From: Rhodovulum sp. P5
Lineage (GTDB): Bacteria; Pseudomonadota; Alphaproteobacteria; Rhodobacterales; Rhodobacteraceae
DNA length: 64,000 nucleotides
Reading direction: 5' to 3'
NCBI RefSeq assembly: GCF_002079305.1
Contig: NZ_CP015039.1
Span: 1,633,501-1,697,500 of the forward strand
Both the position numbers and the translations under genes were made by a program. Below the pieces are notes generated by a model. That model ran no database searches, had not been told where the DNA came from, and saw only the letters and a program-made list of their open reading frames with translations. This document shows, one piece after another, positions 29,304 through 37,316 of this stretch (position 1 is its first letter; every line of letters starts with the position of its first letter).

Positions 29304-29348
29304 GGAATGCGTCAGGCATGGGGCGCGCTGACCGCGCGCCCGTCAGCC

Positions 29349-30929
29349 TCAGTTCTCTTCCGAGATCGTGTGGAGGAAGGCGGCGATGTCGCGCACTTCT
29401 TCCGGATCGCGGGCGTTGTAGGTCATGTTGCCGCGCGCCTTGGGATCGTCGAGGAATTTGCGCAGGAACTCGGTCGGGTTCTGGGCGTATTCGACGACGT
29501 TCTCTTCCGTCCAGACAAGGCCCTTCTCGCCGGCTTCCTTCATCGACTTGGAGTAGCGGAAACCTTCGATCCGACCGGCAACGGCGCCCATCGTGCCGTA
29601 CTGGTTCGGGCCAACGCGGGCCGCCTTGCCGGCCAGCGTTTCACCAGCAGGGCTGACGACGACGTGGCAGGTGGCACACTGGTTGTAGGCCTTTTCACCG
29701 GCAGCCGGATCGCCGGTGAACGCGGCGGCTACGACAGCGGCTTCTTCAGCCGGGGCTTCTTCCGCAGCAGCTTCTTCAGCCGGGGCTTCTTCCGCAGCGG
29801 CTTCTTCAGCCGGGGCTTCCTCGGCAACGGCTTCCTCAGCCGGGGCTTCTTCAGCAACGGCTTCCTCAGCCGGAGCTTCCTCGGCAGCAGCTTCTTCAGC
29901 CGGGGCTTCCTCGGCAGCGGCTTCCTCAGCCGGGGCTTCTTCAGCGGCGGCTTCCTCAGCCGGGGCTTCTTCAGCGGCAGCTTCCTCAGCCGGGGCTTCT
30001 TCCGCAGCAGCTTCTTCAGCCGGGGCTTCTTCGGCAACAGCTTCTTCAGCCGGGGCTTCTTCGGCAACAGCTTCTTCAGCCGGGGCTTCTTCAGCGGCAG
30101 CTTCCTCAGCCGGGGCTTCCTCGGCGGCAGCTTCTTCAGCCGGGGCTTCTTCCGCAGCGGCTTCCTCAGCCGGGGCTTCTTCCGCAGCAGCTTCTTCGGC
30201 CGGGGCTTCTTCGGCAACGGCTTCTTCAGCCGGGGCTTCTTCAGCGGCAGCTTCCTCAGCCGGGGCTTCTTCGGCAACGGCTTCTTCAGCGGCGGCGGCG
30301 ATTTCGCCGAACGCTTCTTCGGCGGTCGGCGCTTCGGCTTCTTCTTCGCCGGCCAGAGCGGCGGACTTGCCGGCCAGTTCGGCGGCCTTTTCAGCCAGCG
30401 CGGTGTATTCGGCGGCAAGGGCAGCGGCCTGCTCGGCCAGCGTCAGCGCGTTGGAAACGTCTTCCGGCGTGTCGACCGCGGGTGCCTCGACAGCTTCTTC
30501 GACCGGGGCTTCTTCCGCAGCGGCTTCCTCAGCCGGGGCTTCTTCAGCAGCGGCTTCTTCGGCCGGGGCTTCCTCGGCTACAGCTTCTTCAGCCGGGGCT
30601 TCTTCAGCAGCAGCTTCCTCGGCCGGGGCCTCTTCGGCGGCGGCTTCCTCGGCCGGAGCTTCTTCCGCAGCAGCTTCCTCAGCCGGGGCTTCCTCGGCGG
30701 GGGCTTCCTCGGCAACGACTTCCTCGGCCGGGGCTTCTTCGGCCGCGGCTTCTTCGGTCACCGCTTCCTCGGTGGTTGCCGCCTCGGCGACTTCCTCGGC
30801 GGGCGCCTCGATTGCCGGGGCCGGCGCGGGCTCCTCTTTGCCGCTATAGGCAACGGCGTACAACGCAATCCCGATTGCCGGCGCGGCGACGATGAGTCGA
30901 ACCAGGTTGGTGGAATTATTCTCGGCCAT
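29349..30929 (-). CDS. Membrane-anchored cytochrome c with very long Glu/Ala/Pro linker
   Basis: The 526-aa protein has one N-terminal membrane helix (about residues 9-28), a linker of some 375 residues made mostly of E, A and P, and a C-terminal class I cytochrome c domain (406-526). The heme site is CATCH at 418-422, with RVGPNQYG and a likely Met ligand in RGNMTYN. The linker has 18 exact-length 10-residue units (217-396, type [10 protein letters not shown]), a looser first block (about 51-145) and a heptad-like segment (152-194). The plan recalls anchored cytochromes cy/c552 (CycM), which carry electrons to oxidases, but those linkers are far shorter. A downstream terminator indicates a monocistronic gene. 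Confidence 0.9.
   Translation of the reverse strand: MAENNSTNLVRLIVAAPAIGIALYAVAYSGKEEPAPAPAIEAPAEEVAEAATTEEAVTEEAAAEEAPAEEVVAEEAPAEEAPAEEAAAEEAPAEEAAAEEAPAEEAAAEEAPAEEAVAEEAPAEEAAAEEAPAEEAAAEEAPVEEAVEAPAVDTPEDVSNALTLAEQAAALAAEYTALAEKAAELAGKSAALAGEEEAEAPTAEEAFGEIAAAAEEAVAEEAPAEEAAAEEAPAEEAVAEEAPAEEAAAEEAPAEEAAAEEAPAEEAAAEEAPAEEAAAEEAPAEEAVAEEAPAEEAVAEEAPAEEAAAEEAPAEEAAAEEAPAEEAAAEEAPAEEAAAEEAPAEEAAAEEAPAEEAVAEEAPAEEAVAEEAPAEEAAAEEAPAEEAAAEEAPAEEAAVVAAAFTGDPAAGEKAYNQCATCHVVVSPAGETLAGKAARVGPNQYGTMGAVAGRIEGFRYSKSMKEAGEKGLVWTEENVVEYAQNPTEFLRKFLDDPKARGNMTYNARDPEEVRDIAAFLHTISEEN
29742..30281 (-). repeat. Tandem 30-nt repeat array inside the cytochrome gene
   Basis: Eighteen consecutive 30-nt units encode the residues 217-396 repeats. 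Only A/V alternation in one residue and synonymous changes distinguish the units, so the DNA is nearly but not perfectly repeated. A shorter, less regular block encodes residues about 51-145 (roughly 30495-30779). Such arrays readily vary in copy number and are prone to misassembly. Confidence 0.92.
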
Positions 30930-31340
30930 CTTTCATCCTTTTCGTTCCGCTGCCACCGGACGGGACCACCCCCTCCGCGGCAGGACGTCCTCCTGCGGGT
31001 TCCCGCGGGAGCCCCTGAATGCCTCCCGCATCTGGCGGCACGGCACACCCGTTCGTGCGGGCAGACCTGTGCCGCTGACCACCACCGCGGACAATAACGT
31101 GCCTGTGATCCCTGACCAGCCCCCGATCGGCTGCCTGCGACGCTGATACGCGGGCCAGAGCCTTGCCACCCCGCCGGAAATCGATCTGCGGCGCGGTTTC
31201 GGCAAGCTCTTGCCAAACAAAGCCGCCCTAGCGCCCACCAGCAAGGCGAATCGCCGCTCCGAATCAGCCCTCGCCCAGGCCGGTGAGCGCGGATCGGTGG
31301 CTGCATTTCGGCGTACAATCCGGGCGCAGGACCACCCCGA
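30930..31340. other. 411-bp region without a credible gene
   Basis: Frames on both strands lack ribosome sites and family similarity. The region probably contains the cytochrome promoter (minus strand) and the 3' end of the acyltransferase fusion transcript. One palindrome, GGCAAGCTCTTGCC (31201-31214), was noted. Nothing else was recognised. Confidence 0.55.
31201..31214. promoter_or_regulatory. Palindrome upstream of the cytochrome gene
   Basis: GGCAAG and CTTGCC are separated by two bases. It is 270 bp upstream of the cytochrome start. It could be an operator or a short hairpin. There is no regulator next to it. Confidence 0.3.
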
Positions 31341-33971
31341 TCACACAAGCGGCTCCTTCCGCTCCAGGTCCAGCCCGTACGCCGCCGCAAGGGACAGAAG
31401 CTCCCGCTCGATCCGGGCGGCGATATGCTGCGCCCGGTCATCCGCCGACCCGGCCCCCTTGATCAGGTCGTCAGCGGCCAGAGGCGGACCGAAGATCACC
31501 CGCACCCGCCGCGGACGCGCCAGACGGGCATCCCTTGGCATCGCGGCAAAGGTGCCGTCGATCACCACGGGGATGACGGGCGCTCGGGATTGCAGGACCA
31601 CATGCCCGACGCCCACCTGAAAGGGCAGCAGCTTGCCATCGGGTGTCAGCCACCCCTCGGGATACCAGACCTGCGCCATCCCGTGGTTCAGCGACGCGAC
31701 CCCCAGACCGATGGCGGCCATCGGATCGGCCTCATCGACCGGCAACATGCCAGCGGGGCGCGCAATGGCACGCCGCAACCATGTATCGAAGGTGCGCGCG
31801 CGCGACCCGCTCCACCGCAGGCGCCGCCGCAGGCGCGGGAGACAGGCCGCGGCCACGGCCAGCGAGTCAAGAATACTGGAATGGTTGGGACACAGGATCA
31901 CCGGGCAGTCGCGCACCGCACCAAGGTTTTCGCGCCCCTCGACCCGAAGCCGGAAATAGGTGCGCATCAGGACAGCATCGGAGCGATAGAGAAGCGCCCC
32001 GAGGATCCGTTCGCGCAAACTGTGCGGGGCCAGCCATTTTGCGGCATCCATGGCAAGCCCGGCGTCGGATGCCTGTTCGCGGGCACCGGCCCCGTGTCGC
32101 TCGCTCACCAGCCGCATCAGATCGCGCAATGTCATGATGCCGGCGATATCCGAGCCCGACAGGCGCACACCGGTTGCGTTTTCGATGGCGAGGGCAAGGT
32201 TCATCCAGCCGAACGAGTCGAGCCCCAGATCGTAGCCGACAAAGCCGTCCAGCGTGTAGGGACGGCCCGGGTATTCCTGTTCAAGAACACGCCAGACCGC
32301 ATCCCGCGGCGGCTGGGCGATCCAGGCCGCGTCCTGTTCGCTCAATTCCGATGAGGTCGAGGACGTCCCGCGCGCGCGCAACCGGTCATAAAGATCGGGC
32401 AACAGGAACCGCCGCAATTTCATCAGGCGCGTGCGCTCCATCGGTTCGTTCGACAGAACGAAGGCGCTGATCCGCCATGTGCTGGGCAGATCGCGCGCAA
32501 TCGTGGCCACCGCGATGGAAACCGCATGCGCGGGGTTGGCGACCTGAATGCGCGCGATCTCGAACATGTCGGGCACGATGACCGCGACAAGGGTCCCCTC
32601 CCGCTCCAACACGCCGATCTCGGCGATCACAGGGCTGGCGAGATAGCGGTCCTCTATATCCTCGGGGTTGAGGTTGTCGCCGCCGGACAGCACGATCACC
32701 TCTTTCGCCCGGCCGGTCACATACAGAAACCCGTCCTTGTCCAGCCAGCCCAGATCGCCGGAGCGGAAGAATCCGTCGCGCGTAAAGGCCGTGGCGTTGG
32801 CGGTCGGATCGTCCAGATAGCCGGAGAAGACCACCGGCCCCTTGAGCAGGATCTCCCCGATGCCGTCTTCGTTCGGCCGGTCGATGCGGATCTCACATCC
32901 CGGGATCGCCTGCCCGTTGGAGCCTGCACGCCTCCGCCTCAAGGGTGCGGCGACCGAGGCGGCGGTTTCCGCCATGCCATAGCCCCCCCGCGCATCCCAG
33001 CCGAGGGCGGTCAATTCATCCTCCACCCTGCGGGAAAGATGGGCCCCGCCGGACACCATGATCCGAAGCCCCGGCGCGATGCGGCGGCGGAAGGGCACCA
33101 TGAGAACGCGGCCGGCCAAACCGCCGGTAACCGGCGCAAGGCGCAAGGACAGCCACAGCAGGCTCTCGAACCCCAAAGCCAGCGCCGCGCCCTCCGCCCG
33201 AAGGCGGGTCCGGATACCGGCCAGCATCGCCTCGAAAAGCCGCGGCACGCCGATCAGGATGCTCGGCCGCGTCAGGTGCATGGCCTCGGCGACATGGCGA
33301 CCGGTGGGGCCTTGCGGCAAGATCAGAACGGCCCCGACCGTTAGCGCGCTGAGCGCTGCCGTGATCCACGGAAACACGTGATGCAAGGGCAGAGGCAGCA
33401 AAACCCGAGAGGTCGGACGCACAAAACCGCTGTCGCTGATCGCGCGCACATTCCATCCGACATTGCCAAGGTTGAGATGGAACTTCTTGGGCGCGCCCGT
33501 CGTTCCGGAAGTATGGAACAGGGCAATCGGCACGTCCGGCGCAAGATCGATCTCGGGCATGGGGCGGGTGGAGGGTTGCAGCGCCTCCAGCGCCAGAACC
33601 CCGACACCGGGCGGCACCTTGGCCGCGCCCTCGCGCGCCAGGAATATCGCGCGCGCACCGGATCCTTCGACCTGTGCCATGGCCTCCTGCTCCGGCAAGG
33701 CGGCGTCGATCGGCGCAAGGACAACGCCCAGAAGGTGGCAGGCCAGACCCGCAGCGATCCATTGGGGCGAGTTCGGCGCCCAGATCGCCACCGGATCACC
33801 CGCGCCGATCCCCAACCTGTCCAGCAGCGCCGCGACACCGCGGATCAGCCCGACCAGATCGTCGCCTGTGACGGTGGAAACCACCCCATCCCTGACGGTC
33901 AGGACAACAGGCCTGTCGCCGGCGGCGGTCGCCTTGGCCAAGACTTCGAGCGGCGACCAAACCAAACCCAT
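31341..33971 (-). CDS. Acyl-CoA/ACP synthetase - carrier - PlsC acyltransferase fusion
   Basis: The 876-aa protein has three domains. An N-terminal AMP-forming ligase (about 1-530) shows HTSGTTGAPKKF, GGYGMAETAASV and YVTGRAKEVIVLSGGDNLNPEDIE. A phosphopantetheine carrier (about 555-635) has DLGLDSFGWMNL with the attachment serine. A C-terminal PlsC-type acyltransferase (about 670-860) has CPNHSSILD (NHx4D) and WYPEGWLT. It could activate a fatty acid, load it on its own carrier domain and esterify it to a lysophospholipid or similar acceptor. The order differs from E. coli Aas (acyltransferase first). The ATG at 33971 is chosen; a TTG at 33989 is possible. No membrane helices are obvious. 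Confidence 0.88.
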   Translation of the reverse strand: MGLVWSPLEVLAKATAAGDRPVVLTVRDGVVSTVTGDDLVGLIRGVAALLDRLGIGAGDPVAIWAPNSPQWIAAGLACHLLGVVLAPIDAALPEQEAMAQVEGSGARAIFLAREGAAKVPPGVGVLALEALQPSTRPMPEIDLAPDVPIALFHTSGTTGAPKKFHLNLGNVGWNVRAISDSGFVRPTSRVLLPLPLHHVFPWITAALSALTVGAVLILPQGPTGRHVAEAMHLTRPSILIGVPRLFEAMLAGIRTRLRAEGAALALGFESLLWLSLRLAPVTGGLAGRVLMVPFRRRIAPGLRIMVSGGAHLSRRVEDELTALGWDARGGYGMAETAASVAAPLRRRRAGSNGQAIPGCEIRIDRPNEDGIGEILLKGPVVFSGYLDDPTANATAFTRDGFFRSGDLGWLDKDGFLYVTGRAKEVIVLSGGDNLNPEDIEDRYLASPVIAEIGVLEREGTLVAVIVPDMFEIARIQVANPAHAVSIAVATIARDLPSTWRISAFVLSNEPMERTRLMKLRRFLLPDLYDRLRARGTSSTSSELSEQDAAWIAQPPRDAVWRVLEQEYPGRPYTLDGFVGYDLGLDSFGWMNLALAIENATGVRLSGSDIAGIMTLRDLMRLVSERHGAGAREQASDAGLAMDAAKWLAPHSLRERILGALLYRSDAVLMRTYFRLRVEGRENLGAVRDCPVILCPNHSSILDSLAVAAACLPRLRRRLRWSGSRARTFDTWLRRAIARPAGMLPVDEADPMAAIGLGVASLNHGMAQVWYPEGWLTPDGKLLPFQVGVGHVVLQSRAPVIPVVIDGTFAAMPRDARLARPRRVRVIFGPPLAADDLIKGAGSADDRAQHIAARIERELLSLAAAYGLDLERKEPLV

Positions 33972-34194
33972 CTCGTCTTCAGATTCCAACCGCCCGGCGC
34001 CTTTTTAATGAACCTTAAGGAATAGATAGGGGCAATAACAACCCGCGGTAGTGAAGCAAACCAGACTTGCGAAGTTCGAACCGATCAGTACCATTCGTCG
34101 GGCCGTTTCGGCTGGGCTCCGCAGCTTTACAGACGCGAAATATCCCACCCCCACAACAGGGCCGCCCAGTGAATGTGCACGCGCATGGTGCAGC

Positions 34195-34209
34195 GCGATC
34201 ATTGATCGC
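34195..34209. promoter_or_regulatory. 15-bp palindrome upstream of the acyltransferase fusion
   Basis: GCGATCA-T-TGATCGC is a perfect 7+1+7 inverted repeat about 225 bp upstream of the fusion gene's start. The size fits a dimeric repressor operator (for example TetR type). There is no regulator gene nearby. Confidence 0.4.
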
Positions 34210-34264
34210 AGGTTCAGATCCGTTCCGGCAGCCCGTGACGCTGGCCCACGTCGCATCAGCCCAC

Positions 34265-34290
34265 AAAAAACGGCGGCCCGAAGGCCGCCG
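34265..34290 (-). terminator. Rho-independent terminator after the VPLPA-CTERM gene
   Basis: On the minus strand an 8-bp GC stem (34271-34278 with 34283-34290) around a TTCG tetraloop is followed by six T residues (complement of 34265-34270). It lies 27 bases after the stop of the gene at 34317. Confidence 0.9.
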
Positions 34291-34316
34291 CGGAAAACCC
34301 AGCGCCGATTGCCTGA

Positions 34317-34991
34317 TCAGGTGCGCGGACGACGCAGAAGGCCGAACGCTGCGATGCCACCGGCCAGAAGCGGCAGCCCGGCGGGCAGCGGAACCGCCGG
34401 TGTTGCGTCTGTCGTCACGACCAGATTGTCGATGGCCCAGAATTCATCCGCACCGCCCTGCCAGCCGGCGCCATCGGCAAAGAAATCAAGCGTCAGCGAA
34501 GAGCCGGAATGCGCGAAGCTGAGCGAAACGGTGTAGACGCTCTCGCGATAGCCGCCACCATAGTATTCACCCAAGCTTTCGTCGGTGGCCGTCGACGGGA
34601 CGTCGGGCAAGCCGCCGGTGTTGTCGGCGGAAATCTGGAACTGCTCGACGCCGTCGGCCTCCATGTTGAAGTAGTCGGGCGAGTAGCCGCCATCCGGTCC
34701 ATCCCACGAATTGATCGCCGCAAAGCCAAAGCTGACAGAGACCGTGCCATGCGCCGCTAGCCCCGACAGCGACAGGATCGCATCGGTGCTGCTGACCAGC
34801 ATGTCCCCGTCAAAGCCGTTGATGCCGGACAGCCCCAGAACGGCAGTCGTCGACCCCGCCCCTGAAAAGCCCGCCGGCAAACCGCTATCGAAGTCGAAGC
34901 TGAAGGTTTCCGCCGCCGCGGATGTTGCAAAGACCGCAGCGATGGCAAGAACCGATGCGCCAACATTCTGTCTGATGTCAAAGGTGTTCAT
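34317..34991 (-). CDS. VPLPA-CTERM sorting-domain protein 1
   Basis: The 224-aa secreted protein begins with an N-terminal signal peptide (MNTFDIRQNVGASVLAIAAVFATSAAAE) and has a beta-rich body (FSFDFDSGLPAGFSGAG, VSVSFGFAAINSWDG). The C-terminal sorting signal has the order VPLPAGLPLLAGG, a hydrophobic stretch and RRPRT. VPLPA-CTERM signals are processed by an exosortase/archaeosortase-type enzyme and are associated with extracellular polysaccharide. No such sortase is in the window. The start follows GGGGGAGAG. Function of the body is unknown. Confidence 0.87.
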   Translation of the reverse strand: MNTFDIRQNVGASVLAIAAVFATSAAAETFSFDFDSGLPAGFSGAGSTTAVLGLSGINGFDGDMLVSSTDAILSLSGLAAHGTVSVSFGFAAINSWDGPDGGYSPDYFNMEADGVEQFQISADNTGGLPDVPSTATDESLGEYYGGGYRESVYTVSLSFAHSGSSLTLDFFADGAGWQGGADEFWAIDNLVVTTDATPAVPLPAGLPLLAGGIAAFGLLRRPRT

Positions 34992-35127
34992 AGTCTCTCC
35001 CCCACATAAACCACGGCCAAAAGGTACCGCGGACACCGGCGTGCGGCAACATCGTTCGTCCGCCTGCCCGCTAAAGGCATGTCATTTTCGCATGAATCGG
35101 CCTGTACCCCACGATTCCAGCCGGACA

Positions 35128-35137
35128 TTAGCGCTAA
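35128..35137. promoter_or_regulatory. LacI-type operator-like palindrome upstream of prpE
   Basis: TTAGCGCTAA is a perfect 10-bp palindrome, extended to CATTAGCGCTAACAG. It matches the TGTTAGCGCTAACA form I associate with LacI/GalR-family regulators in most positions. It is 91 bp before the prpE start and 137 bp from the divergent VPLPA-CTERM gene. There is no LacI-type gene in the window. Confidence 0.45.
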
Positions 35138-35182
35138 CAGTGACATACCGTCCGGGTTTCGATCTTGCGAAATCCATGCGCG

Positions 35183-35208
35183 CTGCGTAACAGAATTTCC
35201 CAACGCAG
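35183..35208 (+). promoter_or_regulatory. Inverted repeat in the prpE leader
   Basis: CTGCGT (35183-35188) and ACGCAG (35203-35208) flank 14 bases, ending 19 bases before the prpE start. It could form a 6-bp hairpin near the ribosome site (AGAGGGA). Weak evidence. Confidence 0.3.
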
Positions 35209-35227
35209 TGCAGAGGGACCGAAGACC

Positions 35228-37122
35228 ATGAGCTACGCCGAGGTATATGACGCCTGGAAATCCGACCCGGACGGGTTCTGGATGAAAGCCGCAGAAGCCA
35301 TCGACTGGGACAAGAAGCCCTCCAAGGCGCTGTTCGACGAGAACGCCCCCGAATACGAATGGTTCGCGGACGGGATGGTGAACACCTGCTGGAACGCCGT
35401 CGACCGCCATGTCGAAAACGGCCGGGGCGACCAGACCGCGATCATCTATGACAGCCCGATCACCGGCACACGGAAATCCATTTCCTATGTCATGCTGCGC
35501 AACCGCGTGGCGCAACTTGCCGGCGCCCTGCGCGCCAAGGGCGTGGAGAAGGGCGACCGGGTCATCATCTACATGCCGATGATCCCCGAGGCGCTGGAGG
35601 CGATGCTGGCCTGCGCCCGCCTTGGCGCGATCCACTCGGTGGTGTTCGGCGGGTTTGCCGCGCACGAACTGGCCGTCCGGGTCGATGACGCCAAGCCCAA
35701 ATGCATCATCGCCGCCTCCTGCGGGATCGAGCCGGGCCGCATCGTCCACTACAAGCCGCTTCTCGACGGCGCGCTGGCACAATCCGAGCATCAGCCCGAT
35801 TTCTGCGTGATCCTTCAGCGCGAGCAGGAGGTGGCCCATCTGGAAGAAGGCCGCGACGTGAACTGGCACGGCTTCCAGTACGGTGTGGAACCCGCCGACT
35901 GCGTGCCGGTCGAGGGCAACCACCCGGCCTATATCCTGTATACGTCCGGCACGACCGGCCAACCCAAGGGCGTGGTGCGCCCACCGGCGGCCACCTGGTC
36001 GCGCTGAACTGGACGATGAAGAACATCTATAACGTCGATCCGGGCGACGTGTTCTGGGCGGCCTCTGACGTGGGCTGGGTCGTCGGCCACAGCTATATCT
36101 GCTATGCGCCGCTGATCGCCGGCAACACCACCATCGTGTTCGAGGGCAAGCCGGTGGGCACGCCCGATGCGGGCACATTCTGGCGCGTGATCTCGGAACA
36201 CAAGGTGAAGAGTTTCTTCACCGCGCCCACCGCCTTCCGTGCGATCAAGCGCGAGGATCCCAATGGCGAGTTCCTCAACAAATACGACCTGACGGGGCTG
36301 AAGGCGCTGTACCTTGCCGGTGAACGCGCAGACCCCGACACGATCAAATGGGCGCAGCGCATGCTGGGCGTGCCGGTGATCGACCACTGGTGGCAGACCG
36401 AAACCGGCTGGGCCATCGCCGCCAACCCGCTGGGGATCGAAAAGCTGCCGGTCAAGATCGGCTCGCCCTCTGTCGCGATGCCGGGATACGACATCCACAT
36501 TCTCGACGAAGGCGGACACGAAGTCGAGGCCGGAACGCTTGGCGCCATCGCGATCAAGTTGCCGCTGCCGCCGGGCACCCTGCCGACCCTGTGGAACGCA
36601 CCGGAGCGGTTCCAGAAGTCTTACCTGAACCACTTCCCCGGCTACTATGAAACCGGCGATGCGGGCTACAAGGACGAAGACGGCTATGTCTATATCATGG
36701 CCCGCACCGACGACGTCATCAACGTGGCCGGGCACCGCCTGTCCACCGGCGCGATGGAGGAAGTGCTGGCCAGCCACCCCGACGTCGCCGAATGTGCCGT
36801 GATCGGTATTTCGGACGATCTGAAGGGCCAGTTGCCGATGGGCTTTCTGTGCCTGAACACCGGGACGGACCGGCCCCATGGCGAGATCGTGAAGGAATGC
36901 GTCGCCTTGGTGCGCGACCAGATCGGCCCGGTCGCCGCGTTCAAACTGGCCTGCGTCGTGGATCGCCTGCCGAAGACGCGTTCGGGCAAGATCCTGCGCG
37001 GCACCATGGTCAAGATCGCCGACGGGGAAGAGTTCAAGATGCCCGCCACCATCGACGACCCCGCCATCCTTGACGAGATTGCCGGCGCGCTGAAGAGCCT
37101 GGGCTTCCCCAAAGCGGCCTGA
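35228..37122 (+). pseudogene. prpE: Propionyl-CoA synthetase, frameshifted
   Basis: Two adjacent frames together encode about 631 aa of a propionate-CoA ligase of the acetyl-CoA synthetase-like family, matching the usual PrpE length. The first frame (35228 to about 35982) ends shortly after the ATP-binding motif YTSGTTGQPKGVV, followed by RPPAA instead of the expected RPTGGH. The second continues with GGHLVALNWTMKNIYN, WWQTETG and a C-terminal domain with the expected KTRSGKILRG (catalytic lysine). One missing C in the run at 35980-35982 explains the shift. This is either a real pseudogene or a sequencing error in a C run. It activates propionate to propionyl-CoA, the substrate of PccAB in this window. 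Confidence 0.88.
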
Positions 37123-37146
37123 CACAGGCACCGCCCCTGACATTTG

Positions 37147-37179
37147 AATGCGGCGCGAGTCATCGCGCCGCATTTTTTT
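37147..37179 (+). terminator. Rho-independent terminator after prpE
   Basis: A perfect 12-bp stem (37147-37158 with 37163-37174, AATGCGGCGCGA/TCGCGCCGCATT) with a GTCA loop leads into a run of T residues, 24 bases after the prpE stop. Confidence 0.92.
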
Positions 37180-37233
37180 CTCGGAATTGCGCCCATGCTG
37201 ACTTTTTGACAGGTTTGAGTTGTGCGCGAACAC

Positions 37234-37253
37234 GCGTAGAAGTGTGTCTACGC
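37234..37253. promoter_or_regulatory. Inverted repeat upstream of the hybrid kinase gene
   Basis: GCGTAGA and TCTACGC form a perfect 7-bp repeat with a 6-base spacer. A TTGACA lies at 37206-37211, 22 bases before, but no good -10 hexamer follows at normal spacing. It may be an operator near the promoter, or a leader hairpin. Confidence 0.4.
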
Positions 37254-37316
37254 AACTCTTGCGGGTACAAATGGACTGTCCGACACGTAAGGACGACGGT
37301 TAGCGAGGCAAGGCAC

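Larger units (their letters stand above)
33972..34316. other. 345-bp region: terminator and palindrome, no gene
   Basis: This is the gap between the VPLPA-CTERM gene and the acyltransferase fusion, both on the minus strand. It is lower in GC than the neighbours. It contains the terminator of the former (34265-34290) and a 15-bp palindrome (34195-34209). The small frames do not look coding. Confidence 0.6.

Noticed and set aside
29742..30281. Possible CRISPR array
   Set aside because: Units are contiguous, with no spacers, and encode protein. There are no cas genes.
29187..31097. 636-aa Gly/Phe/Ser/Arg-rich frame opposite the cytochrome
   Set aside because: It arises from the 30-nt repeat read backwards. 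The heme motif, membrane helix and terminator support the minus strand only.
35165..35172. PccR-like box TTGCGAAA before prpE
   Set aside because: It has a mismatch in the core and no partner box, so it is too weak to claim.
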